A stretch of 64,000 bases of DNA from Solanum dulcamara (GCF_947179165.1 NC_077244.1:13584949-13648948); one strand, 5' to 3'; shown: positions 35,044 to 47,637, numbered from the stretch's first letter. Translations and numbers: made by a program. The notes: generated by a model from the letters alone, not told the origin.

Positions 35044-36768
35044 ATCTAAGCTAATGTAGATCCACTAAGCTAATATTTGTAAAAGACTAAGGAGTCATGC
35101 CTCAAATGATAGGTGACCCTTAAATAAAATCCTATAATAGCACATAGGTTTGGGAATTAGAGATTCCTACTAAAGGTATTAGCGAACGCTGACCGTGAAC
35201 TTTTATCCCTAAAATTTGCTCGGTGTTAAGTAAAACTCCCAACGGAAATATGCAATAAACAAAAGATAGTAATAATTAGATAATATTGAATCATACTGAT
35301 AACAAGTAATAATTAAATAGCTCATGAATCATGATAAAACTGATAAATATTAATAATATCTGAGAGACATGATTTTATCTGAAAGTATCTTAAATCATGA
35401 AATCTAATAATCTGAAACATGCAACTAAAAGAACATACATCTGAGACATGAAAATACTTATACTCTTAGGGTTCATGAAAATATACTTTCTTGATCTATT
35501 TCTTGGAATAATACACTTCAAGATAAATATACTTTCTTTAACTCTTTATAAATAATGCACTTAAAATTAAAAAAAATAATACTTTTTTGAAAATCTTGAA
35601 ACTTATTTCATAAAAATCTTGAATATTATAGTGAATCATGAAATAGATTTCTCAATAACTTTAGGAATGTTTGTAAACTTTGCTTGAAAAACTCATTAGA
35701 CAAGTATTAGAAATCAACTCAAGAAGATAGACTCCTAACTCATTAAATTCTTATAAAAATCATAGGACGTTCAAAGAATATCATCAAGAGATCAAGAACT
35801 AAACTCAAAGCTTTTAACTCATAAAATCCTAACATGGTTCATGACCTTAATCAAAAACAATCGCTTGGTTGTATGGAGAATGGGATTCCCACACTAAAGG
35901 ATTAGTTGTAAATACCTTAATATCTCCATAAATCTTGATGAAAAACCCTAACTTGATGAAGAATGATCAAGAAATCCTTTCTTGAAATTCTTGGATTCAT
36001 TTCTTGAAAACTCTATGTTTTGATGGTAGATTCTTGCTTAGGATACATAATTACATGTTAGAATCACTTGGTAATTGTGAGCGTACTCTTACCTTGATAT
36101 GAAAGGAAGAAATTTTGATGGACTTTTTCAAAAATCAAGTCTTGAACTCTGGAATTGAGTTTTTTATATCACTAGTAATAAGAAGAGGATTTATTATTAA
36201 AATCTTATAGAAATTCTCGAATTTATGTTGTAAAATCATGGAGAATACTTATCATGACTTAAGAGTGTTGAAGAGAGATTTTGGGGGCTGTTGGGGTCGA
36301 TCAAATGGTGAAAAGGAACTTAAAATAGTGTTTTTATAAAATCTAGAAAATTTGACATACAACTAGTTGTACATGATTTACAAGTGATATACATGGTCTA
36401 TGAACCTGAAGCAGAAATCTCATATTGGAGCATCTTTGGTGAAATGATCATAACTTTTAACATCGAACTCGATTTGATGCAAATTTGGTGGAATGGGAAA
36501 GAAGACACCTAACCCCTCATATAAGAGATATGATCAGTTGAAGTTGACTCATTTATTTTCTAATGCAAAAACTTAATCGGTAGAGAATCTTTGAACTCGA
36601 CTTAATACTAGAGGTTCTTAATGACCCTAAATCACTCCCAATACACTTCATACACTTGGTATTGAACCTTAACACATATGAGAAACTAAGAAACATCTGG
36701 TATGATCCTATACACATACATAGTACGATTCAAGTTTTAACTTAGAAAATTTCTTTTAGGGTGTTACA
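35044..36768 (-). repeat. 3' LTR of element F, truncated
   Basis: It starts (minus strand) with TGTAACACCCTAAAAG at 36768 after a purine tract. It aligns with the outer half of the F 5' LTR (for example 'gtagatccact' at 35050 and 43796, and 'gaccctaa' with 'atacactt' at about 36630 and 44880). The part corresponding to about 41804-43790 is missing. Confidence 0.75.
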
Positions 36769-36782
36769 ATATTTCCCCCTTG
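36769..36782 (-). other. polypurine tract of element F
   Basis: The minus strand reads CAAGGGGGAAATAT just before the LTR start. Confidence 0.7.
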
Positions 36783-37960
36783 ATATTATTTGACCTTGAA
36801 TGAAGTTTAAATATACTTAAAAGTGTAGGGAAAGAGATGCAATCCCAAATACTGAATTCAGAAAGTTGAATGATGATATAGTAACAAATATGTGACTGAT
36901 ATAAGAGTTGAACTGATCTCTCTAGGTATGCATGCATACTGAAAAAATAAGGATGATTGAGGAAAATAAAACATAATAGAATTATAAGTAGGAAATTATT
37001 ACCTCAAGCTTGAACTAAAAATGATGGAACTTATTTGTACCATTGAATTGATTTCTGAAACTAGATACTACCATAGTTTGGGGTTGATTTTGCCTAGGAC
37101 TAGAGACAAACTGAATTTACACATAGTATGAAGGAACATAAGAAATTGCATAGGATAGGTAGAATCATGAAACTTAGGATAGTAAGACTGTAAGGAAAAA
37201 GAAAAAAATGACTAAAATTGTCTGTCTGATCTCTGAACTGAGTTGCTGACTATAAGTACTGATTTCATTTTGAGAGTTTAGAACTCAACTAAAGCATTCA
37301 TGGCACGAACGTATATGTAGAACTGCAAAGTGATAGATAATGACATGACATTTTTGAGATTCACAGAAAAAGAATATTTTTTACCGTGAACACTCTTTAT
37401 TAGAAGCTCTAATAATATTCAGGGATGAATCGGGGGCATAATCTGAATGAGATATCTGAATCTGAGATTTTAACATGATTTGGGCATCCTAAGTTGTTGA
37501 TCTGAGTTTAAAGAAGAGAAGAGACTTAAAGCTAAATATGAAACACCTATGGTCTGAAGTTATATATCATGAATCATGAGTATGTTTATCTGGAAGCAAT
37601 ATAGGACTACCATGCATTAAGAAGTGCAATTTTTAACTCTCAAACCTAAAAACACTTCTCGTAAATGCTCCTTCATACAAGGCACCATGGTTAACCGGCT
37701 AAAACTAAAACTTCTAACTCTCTTGGGTTACCCTACATATGACTGCTAAAGGCTAATTCTACTCGCATGACCTTACTTGGTTCAAGCCTAAATCTCGGAG
37801 ACGATGCACTACCAATACTATGACTATGTTGGTGTCACTAAGGAATCTATATTCTAAATTCACTAGGAGCTATCATTCTCATTAATACACTTTTTCTTGC
37901 CGCCTTAAACTATAAACCTCAAATTCAAACAAACAAGTCACTCACCACCAAAATTTATTA
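36783..37960 (-). other. internal 3' region of element F, non-coding
   Basis: This lies between the purine tract and an inserted AT-rich block. I find no integrase, RNase H or RT motif in any frame, so the 3' half of pol is absent or unrecognisable. About 37640-37880 has 'ctaaaggctaattctact'-type text resembling LTR sequence. Confidence 0.4.
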
Positions 37961-39333
37961 CCAGCGGGTATATCGACAATAATTCAAGCTTATCACTCAT
38001 GTACCCATCAACATCACCATCATAGCAAATGGAGGGTGATAATGTTCCAATATACTTTCAAAAAAGAAATATAAATGGTCATTCGCAATATATTATTCAA
38101 TTATGAGTCGGGGTCGATTCCACAGAGAATATAGAAAAATATTGTCAATAGCAAAATTTAACTTGATAGTCATTGATTAAAAAATGTGGTATTTAAATTG
38201 AAACAAAAATAAAAAGAACAATAGCTTGGAACTAAATTTTTATTTGTATTTAGATTATTAGAAGTAATTAGGAATGTATTCCCCATGATTTCATAACTCA
38301 GCAAGAATATTGTATTAGTGACTTAGCATGCAAGATCGGTAGGTTAATTTCACCTAGGGCCTTCGTCCAACAAATAAGTGATTATCACCATGCAACTTGA
38401 TCCGTCTACTGGTGTATGTTTTGCCAAACCTTACCAGTGATCCTAGATTAGCTATCCCTTGATTCGTTCAAGCTATTAGAGGAGGGTTGATAGCCTCAAA
38501 TCTTGTTGCATAACCTCTTTTCCTATCTATTACCTCCTTAATTTGGCAAGTAAGGATAAGACGGGTTGTAAAGCGTGTACTCGTTAAAAAGAAATCAAAG
38601 CGAAGGAAACAAATAATACATGCATAAAAATCATTCAAGACTTACTTTTTATATTAACTTCGATAATTCATCATGGTTCCCACAATTCTAATTATGAAAT
38701 TTAACTACTCATTATTGCAAAAACATAATCAAAATTTCTTAAATAAACTTGTTTGAGTTCATAAAAATTTAAAAACAATAGCTAAAAAATCTTTCCAAAA
38801 TCAAGAATACAAATAAATAATAAAGGAGAAGAAAATAATAAATCAAAATTCTCCGGCCTTCACGACGGCTCTTTCAAAGTTCCCAAGCTATAAAATGAAA
38901 AGTCCTATATTATTTGTTAGTTCATTGTCTGGGAATTATTTTTTTGGATTATTTATAGATGTAGAAAACCCCAAATAAAATAATTGAGTCCAAAACTAAT
39001 TGGAAAACTCAAAACCCAAAAGTTAAGTTTTTGCCTTTTGCGCCGCCGGGGAAAAATTGATGGTGTCTTCAAAATCTTGAATGTGTCAGCAGGTATGTTT
39101 TGATTCCTTTCAAATCGCTCATTGCTACATATATATAAAATTATTATTAAATAGAATTTATCCATTAAGTTACATACTTGATATTCTTATGTGATTTCTT
39201 GTTTTTAATTTATTTGTTCTCCAAATTTCATCATCTTCATACCATTTTAATTCTACAAATAAAATACACAACATAAGAAAAATCAATAAAATTATTGCTT
39301 AAAAATGATAATGAAAAGATTAAATATGAGGAA

Positions 39334-39386
<53 letters not shown>

Positions 39387-39842
39387 ACGTTACACTAAAG
39401 GGTCACTAGAAGTCCAACATGAGGATCTAGAATAAGAGGTGTCAATTGTTTCTTTTTTCTAATCTCGTTATATATGTATTCAGGTATTACATAGGTTTGT
39501 AGTAAAATATATATAAGTTGTTGAATATATCATAATTAATAAAAAACTATTTTGAATAAAATCTACCTCATATAAGCATAATTTCTTAACAAAACTAGAT
39601 TTACTATATCCGCTAAAATATTAATGAATTATGAACTCTTTTAAAATGCATATGTAAATATAATGTAATTAAAGAATTTTCATAAATATTTGAGGCATTT
39701 TAGGAAGAAACAAAAAGTATTTTTATCAATTAATTTAAAATCGATCCCAAACACGAGCGGTGTTGTAATAAAATTCTCAAATTTAGGCTTATAAGATTTC
39801 AACACGCAATGAACGACTACCGTAAAATACCTGGGGTGTTAC
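37961..39842. repeat. unclassified AT-rich insertion, non-coding
   Basis: The right edge is sharp: on the minus strand TGTAACACCCCAGG starts at 39842, exactly where the F protease homology is broken. The body contains 'gtcggggtcgattccacag' (38107), a short phrase I associate with dispersed plant LTR elements, and a TA microsatellite. The left edge and any target duplication were not found. The minus-strand frame at 38953-39165 has no domain. Confidence 0.4.
39339..39383. repeat. (TA)n microsatellite
   Basis: About 22 uninterrupted TA units. Confidence 0.95.
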
Positions 39843-40330
39843 AGTCCATCCCAATGTCTATCTTCCTATCAGGAGGGATTCCAGGAAGATCATCGAGAAA
39901 GACTTATGAAAACTCACAAACTACAGGACCTGACTGAAGAGATGGGGTCTCAAAGTTGAAATCCTTAACCTGAACAAATGGTAGAGATAAAACTTGGAGA
40001 TCATCTTCCCAGCCTTAAGATATGAAATAAAACGACCCTTAGGCACGGTAGTACTACCCTTCCACTCTAACACTGGCTCATTAGGAAACTGAAATTTTGC
40101 AACTCTGGTTCTACAGTCAACTAAAGCATAACAAGAATACAATTAGTTCATTCCTAGGATAACATCGAAGTCTACCATATCTAACTCTACTAGATCGGTT
40201 GTGGTCTCTTTATGAAGTGTTTTAGCTAAAATTGAATCTCCAAGTAGAATAGAAACAAAAAAGGATTTTAAGAGTTGTTTGGAATTGAATTAAAATATTA
40301 AAGCGATATAAGAAATTCCAATGGACAAGG
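39843..40330 (-). pseudogene. protease region of element F, truncated
   Basis: The minus-strand open block 40142-39921 reads 'CRTRVAKFQFPNEPVLEWKG' and 'KGRFISYLKAGKMI', closely matching the protease-RT linker of element C (CRTHVVKFKFSNELVLEWK). Homology stops at 39842 where foreign DNA starts, so RT never follows. The catalytic part (about 40330-40150) is degenerate. Confidence 0.72.
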
Positions 40331-41601
40331 TATCTCCAGCGTCTAACGAAGCATAAACATCAAGGAAAACAACTTTTAACATATGTTAACAACATTTGGG
40401 GAATTCTCTTGATCCTGATGAGAAGACAAGGCATAGAAGCGATTGTAGAATCAATGTTTGCACCAGAAATGGTGCCCTTCTGAATATTCTGGCCTATTGG
40501 AGTACTGAGTTCTGTTACCCCATTTCCCCATTTCGTAGAGAGGAAATCCTTGATCATGTTCTTTCCTAACTATATCTGCAGCACCCATTCCTATCATAAA
40601 TACACTTATCGAGATGATTCTTACTACAGTTGCGGTAAGTAGGGTAAGATGAGTACCCCTTGGCCACATTTCCCTAAGATTAAGTGTCAAGCTCTCTTCC
40701 TCTTTGATCATTTCTAGGTGTGGGTATTGATGCACTAGCTGAAGATGGAGCCGGTCCAGCTACCATTGCTAAAAAGATAATCAGTTTTTGTTGTTGGTCC
40801 TCTACTTACTGAACTCATGATTTGATGTTCTGTCCCTTTATTTACGAAGCTTATCTCTATCCTTCAACTTATCCTCCTCAACTTGCTACAAATAAACTAT
40901 AAATGTCCATATCCCTAATCAACACAGTTGTCTTACCTTTCCTGTTTGAAAGATGAGAGAGTTCAGACACGAAAAGCTCATTTTTGTTCCTCATATCAGC
41001 TATCATTTTTGGGGTATAACGAGATAATTGGGTGAAATTAAGGTTGTAATTATATACACTCATAAAATCCTATTTCAGGTTGAGAAACTCTCGATACTTC
41101 CTCAACTCTCGAGGAAAAAAAGTCCCAAGAAGGCATCTTAAAAAATGGTCGAACCTAGAGGTGTTGCATCTTGCGCCTAATCTTCTTTCACTGATCAAAT
41201 TATATTTTTGCAACATCCTTAAGGTGGTAAGAGTCCCTGAAAGATCTTATTAACCTTAGTAACAAAGCTTTTTGGATTCTCATTAAGCCTTGACCCTGTG
41301 AACTCAAGTGGATTCATCCGAAGAAATTCACAAATTCTGAAATTATCTGGAACACCCTGATGACCCGTAGGGGTTGGTTTTTTACGGTCAACCTGACGTG
41401 TCATATCTTGAGCTAACATATGAATGGCATTGAAAAATTCAAGATTAGTAACATTAGCTGGACAACTAGTGCATTAGGACCCCTTGGTCTGACTGGCACT
41501 GGTGGCACTTGAGGATTCTCTTTCTGTCTAGTGGGGCGTGCTCTATTTTTGGTATGCATCATACGATCGATGACTCTTTTGGGGAGCATGAGTGGAAACA
41601 T
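40331..41601 (-). pseudogene. gag of element F
   Basis: It starts at the ATG at 41601 ('MFPLMLPKRVIDRMMHTKNR'). The capsid-like block 41419-41219 reads 'FLRMNPLEFTGSRLNENPKSF'. The block 41063-40878 reads 'YNYNLNFTQLSRYTPKMIAD' and 'LIRDMDIYSLFV', both standard in this gag family. The knuckle region near 40600-40560 is frame-shifted and its cysteines are not in a clean C-X2-C-X4-H-X4-C spacing. Stops and shifts occur between blocks. Downstream is protease; upstream are the primer site and the 5' LTR. Confidence 0.78.
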
Positions 41602-41787
41602 ATATATACACGAATTAGAAGAGGAAAATAGAGTTAAATTTTATCGCATGACTAAGAGCAAGAGAGAAGGAAAATGTTTCTTAAACATCTTATAGTCTCT
41701 CTCTTATAAAAGTGGCGTGCTTCATATTCTTAAAAAGGACTCTACTGAATGTATCTTTTCATACATCCTAGGATACTTGAAACTAGT

Positions 41788-41799
41788 GCTCTGATACCA
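41788..41799 (-). other. primer-binding site of element F (tRNA-iMet, perfect)
   Basis: The minus strand reads TGGTATCAGAGC, 12 of 12 bases, 4 bp inside the LTR end TGTCATGA at 41804. Confidence 0.9.
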
Positions 41800-42066
41800 A
41801 GCTTGTCATGAACCAAGTCTACACCCTAATTGTGACCGACACTTAGGATCGTGAATGACCCTAAATGGACCCTTGGTACTTGCATGTTGCTAATGAACTA
41901 AACTAACCTTCTATGAAGTGCAAACAGAAGCTAAAACATAATTAACGGACATAAGTACTTGACATATATCTAAATGAAATGATTGAAAAATCTATGAAAT
42001 TAAACAACTAATGTTTGAATAAAAGCCTCTACTAACTGAAATAAAAAAAATATACCTTAAAGATTA

Positions 42067-43237
42067 TTGTCCTAACGGAGAAGGGCCTAAAATGCCCTCA
42101 ACTATTTGAATTGGTACAAAACTACCCTTCATCAATCTTTCGGCCCCCAAATACCCATGACGTCAACCTTTTGGCTCAAAAATACCCTTACTTCTAATGG
42201 ATCACACTCATAAGGTGGATGGAGGGCAATATTGTACCAAATTTCTTAGTTTAAGGCATTTTAGGCCCTTCTCCCTTAAAATAATATTTAATATAATTTA
42301 GATTCCAATAGTCAAGTAAAAATAAAAAAGGTTAGTCCTCTACTCCGTATATTTACCCCCCCCCCCCCCCCCCCCCGCTCCTTCACTTTCTCTATCTTTC
42401 ATTTTTTTTCCCTCTTGAATCTTGTCCACCATTTTAAAGTTTTATTTTTTTTCAACTTGTGACAAAACATGGTAGAAAAAAGGAGGAAAATAACAATGAC
42501 ATTTATATAAAAATAATTAGTTCGATGGAAGATTATTTAATTAAGCAACTATATATGTATAATGTATTTTTCTTTTGTGTGTACCAAAAATTTAAAATAA
42601 AAAAAATGAAAAAAAAGGCTTTTCTCTTATTCCCACCCCTACCATGATAATAATAAAATTAAAAGAATATGAACATGTAAGTTCATTTCAAGTTTGAATC
42701 CGTGATATTCTAATTAAGAATAAGAGATTAAAAAAAGGAAATGAACAAGACAATTGTATAATTGATAGAAACAATTATACTAATAGAAAATAATAATCTT
42801 TTTATAGATGGACAATCATACCGGGCAAGTATGAGTTTTAGTTGGATCTCCAGTGATGAGTTGGGTTATAATAAAGTTGGGATTGATTTACAATAGGTCT
42901 ATAGGAAGATATCATGAAATTAATAATTTTTCAATGTTATTTTCAAGCGTATCGGATCAAAATATGATTCATATGTGATTTTTATTATTTATTTGAGAGG
43001 GGGTTTAAATTTGGACCAATCAAATTAAGCAACATAATAAATAAATATTTAATAATTTTACTTTAGGAAAGGTGTTAAAAATAAGGGCAAATATGAGTCA
43101 AAGAGTTAATATCGAGGGTATTTTTGAGCCAAAAGGTTGATGTCAGGGGTATATCGGGGCCGAAAGATGGATAAAGGATAGTTTTATACCAATTTAAATA
43201 GTTGAGGGCCATTTTAAGCCCTTCTCCGTTGTCCTAA
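42067..43237. mobile_element. non-autonomous MULE-like element, 9-bp TTGTCCTAA duplication
   Basis: 1153 bp (42076-43228) flanked by perfect 9-bp repeats TTGTCCTAA (42067-42075, 43229-43237). The terminal inverted repeats are about 114 bp (42076-42189 and 43115-43228), start CGGAGAAGGGC and match at most positions. Nine-bp duplications and long inverted repeats are the signature of Mutator-like transposons. No transposase is present. A third, internal copy of the inverted end lies at about 42236-42283. Inside is a run of 21 C. Open frames within it are AT-rich chance frames. Confidence 0.88.
42356..42376 (+). repeat. (C)21 homopolymer
   Basis: 21 consecutive C within the MULE-like element; the length should be treated as approximate because such runs are hard to sequence. 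Confidence 0.85.
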
Positions 43238-44963
43238 GACAAAATTTAGCTACCGACTACTCCATGAGATCCCGAATGAGGAGAACTCACCAACTGCTGA
43301 TTAAAAAAGTTGCACCTGTCTAGCTACAAGTCTGAGAGCGAATGATTGAATCTATATCATAATAAGATGCAACACAGAGAAATATATGTGTGATTAGTAC
43401 TTGAAATATATTGAGTATGTAAGATGACCCTAAACATAATTATATCAGGTGACAACATGTAACAATAACTTATGAGTTTTAAATAATCATAATTCTTAAA
43501 CGTAGTGAAATAAATGGAAGACATCTTGAAATCGGTTTGTAAATATAATTTAATAATCTGCCTTCAATATATAAAGGTGAGTATATTTATGTAGCCCTGA
43601 ATTGAAAATAGATCTAAAATGTCATATTTGAGAAATTATGATGATAGGTTAAGTGAATAGGACGAGTAGCATTTTTACTAGGGAGTTTCAGATAATCGAT
43701 ATACATCATATGAGCTCATGATTTCCAACTTATAATCCCACTTGAGAAGACTGCCATATACCTTGTTAGGGTATAGAACCTATCTATCTTATGTAGATCC
43801 ACTCATTAAGCCTCTTGGGCTAAAGGAGTTGACCGGCTAGCAGTATACTCAAATTCTACGGTGGCACATAGATATGAGACTTGAATTTTTTGGACCCACA
43901 TCCTCTCAGTGCTAAATAACCTCCCAAAATAATATGCATATCCGAATATGTTCATATATAGGTGAACTATTTATATGTCTGAATCAAGTGTTATACTAAG
44001 CTCAAAATCATACATCAAACAATATGTATCGTAACTAAAATTTGTATCATGCTAATTTCATGCTTGAAAATCATTAAGGTTAAAGATATCGTAGAAATCA
44101 TACTAAACTAATGCAATATACTTAAGTAAACCAACCAAGAACAAAAGCTTATGAGGAAATAAATTGAATAAAAATCCTAACTTGAATTTTAAAATTTTGT
44201 AGCACTTTGAAAGAAAATACAACTTAGGTATGAAAGTTAAAGGATACTCTCATTCAAACCTTACATAACTTAGTGACTAAATTTGAAGAAGAACCTTTAA
44301 AGAGGAACTCTAACTTGGTGTTTCCTAAAGATTCTTAAACGTTGAAGTGTTGGGAGAGGCTGAGAGGTTTTAAATGATGAAAACTGATTAACTAACTCTC
44401 TTAAGATGTTTTAAGATTATGATAACTCCCCAAAGGTTTTAGGATAAAAATACCCTCATCTAAAACAAAATCGGTGAAATTTTTGTTGTACCATCATCGA
44501 AGTGACGGACCGTCATTTATGCCACTTAGCCGTCATTTATTGGCCAATTTTCGAGCTTAATGGCTAAGTAAGATGTCCTCTTCTAATGGTCTGTCACTTG
44601 AGTGACGAGCCATCACTCGAGTGATGGGTTGCCACACTGACCATCACTCATTGTCAGGCTAGAGGGTAAATCAATCATAACGTTTTACTCACAATTCAAT
44701 TAACAAACAGTTGGTGGAGTTAGAAATAATACTCATAGACCTTTAATTTTATAGTCGTGGGTCACCTAACTCTTTATATTAGGATAAATATGATTGTTTG
44801 AAGTTGAACCTTGCATGATCTCATGGAAAAACTTAATCAGTGGGGAAACTTTGAACTTAACTTAGTGTTAGAGGTTCCTTATGACCCTAATTCGCATATA
44901 ATACACTTTTCACACTTAAAAATATATCATAACACACACATGCGTGCACGCGCACACACACAC

Positions 44964-47637
44964 TGTCACGATCCAAATCCGAGGGTAATGGTACATGTCC
45001 TTTCCCACCCAGCCTAAAACCCAATATTTTGATAAATAAAGTGGAAACAGTCTAAATAAGTAAATAATAAAATAAAGATAAAGTTCTTCAACTTACATAC
45101 CACCAAATATTGGTTGTCACATGTACAAGCCTCTACAGAAAATAAAACTGAAATAAAATACAAGTCTCAATATGTCTTCAACTCTCAAGTAGAGTAAAGC
45201 ATAAAAGTACAGGAAATCTGAGAGTATGCTGAATGTCAATAGATACCTCTCCCAAAAATCTTGGAAGCCTCGAATGATCAGAAGAGATGGTGATCAAAGT
45301 CAAGGCTCAAACTCTACACAAGTGTAGAAGCAAGGGTGAGTACCAAACAATGCGGTACCCAGCAAGCTAACCAGAAAAACTAAGTAAATCTAATAGAATA
45401 CACAAACTCCTTTTACAACCCAACTGAACCTCTAGACAATAATCTGCACAGAAATCAGCCCAACCTAACAGTTCATACTAAATAATTCAATAAGGTTCCA
45501 ATCACAACTCAATATCACAAGATATATCGTACAAATACTCACAAGACACAAATAGGTATCTAACTGTCAACACAAATATGCATAATATGTATATGCACAC
45601 TCAATGATCATGCATGTGTTCAATTACTGATCCTCGCCATAATAAACTCTGATCGGAAATGACCTCGATCTCATAATCTCTGGCCGAAAATGACCTCGGT
45701 CCCACAACCTCATCAAAAATGACCTCGGCTATATAATCTCATCAGAAATGACCTCGGTAATGTAATCTCTTCGGAAATGACCTCGGCAATATAACCTTGC
45801 CGAAAATGACCTCGACGATATAATCCCATCGAAAATGACTTCGACGATCAACCTATCACCGTTATGACTTCGGCCATATTATATCTCTAATCGGAAAAGA
45901 CCTTGGTCTCACAATCATATACCTCTCATCATAGTATTCCAGAACCAATGCAACAGCATGCTCACACAAGTAATGAGGAATAAACAATTCAGACAAACCA
46001 CAATCACAGTTAGACTATCAAGTATTTCATCAAATACACATAGATATCCAGATTATGACATATAATATTCAATAGTTACCAATATCACACATCGTCTTTT
46101 ATTAACCCCATCAATTTATTTTAGATTAGTTCATATCACAATTAAACTCGTAACTTCATTCCTATTATGCCCCAACACATATACAATGGGATATTCGAGA
46201 ATTCTAAGAGATTCACGGAGTTTTAAGAGTCCACTTGACTTAGCCAAGACACGATCAATCAATCAACGTTTGCCTTGCCTTTTTGATTATACTCTGAATC
46301 TCTACAATCGATCCAAGTATTGTCTCACAATCAAAAACAAAATCCAATGATAATAAAAATGTGAAATTCGGCGAAAAAGGGGTCAAAATCTCAAAAATCG
46401 ACTTCGCAAAATAGGGGTTTAAACCCAGGAATTTTTGGATGAAATTGTTCCTCTTAGTCTTAGGAACTCGCTAATGAAAATCGTTTTAAAACCCCCAGCC
46501 CAAATCAAGTCACAATCATCATTTAAAGATATTCTCAAAGTTCTTGAAAAAGGGCCATTTTCACCCATTGAAATCCCCAAATTCATTTTAAAATCATCAA
46601 TTAATCATTGGAAAATCAAGAAGTAGGATCAAAATAACTTATCCAATAAAATCCCATGAGAAATCCCTCTCCAAATTACCTCATCCGAGCTCCAAAGTTT
46701 AAAAATGGAGAAAATAGCATAAACCCTGGCCAAAACCCCTCTCAGATGTCGCTTAAGCGATAGGGGTTCACTTAAGTGGACCCTCGCTTTCGCGATAACT
46801 AGGTCACTTTTGCGACCCTCGCCTCTTTGCTAAAGTGGCCTCATCAGTCACTTTCGCGAATCCCGCACAGGCGACACTATCGCTTTCGCGAAGGGGTCCT
46901 TGCTTAAGCGAGTGTCATAAAAATGACCTACCCCTCGCAATCGCGAGGTCTGCATTAGTGCAAAAACCAGCAAAAATGCTCCAAGTTTCAAAGTCTCTGA
47001 TTGATCCTTGGGATTCGATCGGAACCCCGTATACACAAACCATATATGCATCCTTACTGAACTGGATATTTTGGACTCAACGGAATTATTAAAATTTGAT
47101 TTTGAGGCCTCGTTGACCCGAAAACCAAAAATTCACAACTAAATCAACTTTATGCCTCAAAACACCAAAATACCCTCGGAGCTTCCGAAAAATACACAAG
47201 AACTCTCCCTAGGCCTAAAATTACCTTCCGAATCCAACAAAGTAATCAGAATTCAATTTCGAGCATTCAATCCTCAAATATTGACTAAAGTCAAACCTAT
47301 GGCCAAAAACACAAATATTTCCAACTCAACCCCTCAAATCCACGATATGACCCCAAAAATGATTATGTCAACTCTTCTAGACCAAGTTCAAAATTACGAA
47401 ACTGATGGAATTGACGAAATTCTATTCCGAGGCTCGAAACTCTGAATGACATCAAATACCACTTTTGAATCATTCTAAACCTCTAAAACTCAAAGTTTAC
47501 CAAAAATCTCAGCTTTTAAAGAAAACCATGAAACCGACATCAGATATCAATCAAATATGACTCAGAGAAACTATGTGGAGGGTAAAATAGTTTTGTTACA
47601 AAAATTTCTAAAAATGACCATCAAGGTCATTTCATCA
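44964..47637 (-). repeat. 3' LTR of element E
   Basis: About 2674 bp, from TGTCACGATCC (44964) to about 47637, where the minus strand reads TGATGAAATGACC after a GTGGTGGA stretch. The inner end is inferred. It contains the 29-bp hairpin array (45640-45925) and a cluster of TCGCGA-type words (46745-46960). The open frames at 46835-47445 are LTR sequence without domains. Confidence 0.75.
45640..45925 (-). repeat. 29-bp tandem array, 9 units, hairpin-forming
   Basis: The core ATGACCTCG or a variant starts at 45659, 45690, 45719, 45748, 45777, 45806, 45835 and 45864, then a variant at 45898. Six consecutive intervals are exactly 29 bp. Many units carry CCGA before and TCGG after the core, so each can fold as a small hairpin (CCGAAAATGACCTCGG). 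The array appears to begin again in the 5' LTR at about 63970, where the window ends. Confidence 0.88.

Larger units (their letters stand above)
41804..44963 (-). repeat. 5' LTR of element F, interrupted by a MULE and by element E
   Basis: The LTR starts at 41804, is split by the MULE-like element (42076-43228), continues from 43229 and is cut at 44963 by the LTR of element E. Comparison with the 3' LTR suggests about 110 bp of its outer end should lie beyond element E, outside the window. Bases 44495-44650 hold a cluster of AGTGACGG/CCGTCACT-like words. Next to the cut is a CA/GC-alternating run (44934-44963). Confidence 0.75.

Noticed and set aside
37281..37960. Possible host gene exon between F's LTR and the AT-rich block
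   Set aside because: No frame over 60 codons, no splice-bounded coding signal and text resembling LTR sequence.
44934..44963. CA-rich alternating run next to element E as a Z-DNA or insertion hot spot
   Set aside because: Only about 30 bp, within the F LTR; a single case gives no support for site choice.
45640..45925. Regular 29-bp repeats could look like a CRISPR array
   Set aside because: Units are directly tandem with no spacers, variable, and lie inside a plant LTR; the host context is eukaryotic.
46835..47445. Plus-strand frames 46835-47092 and 47152-47445 as possible small genes
   Set aside because: They lie wholly inside the 3' LTR of element E, overlap its palindromic word cluster or flanking LTR text and have no domain.
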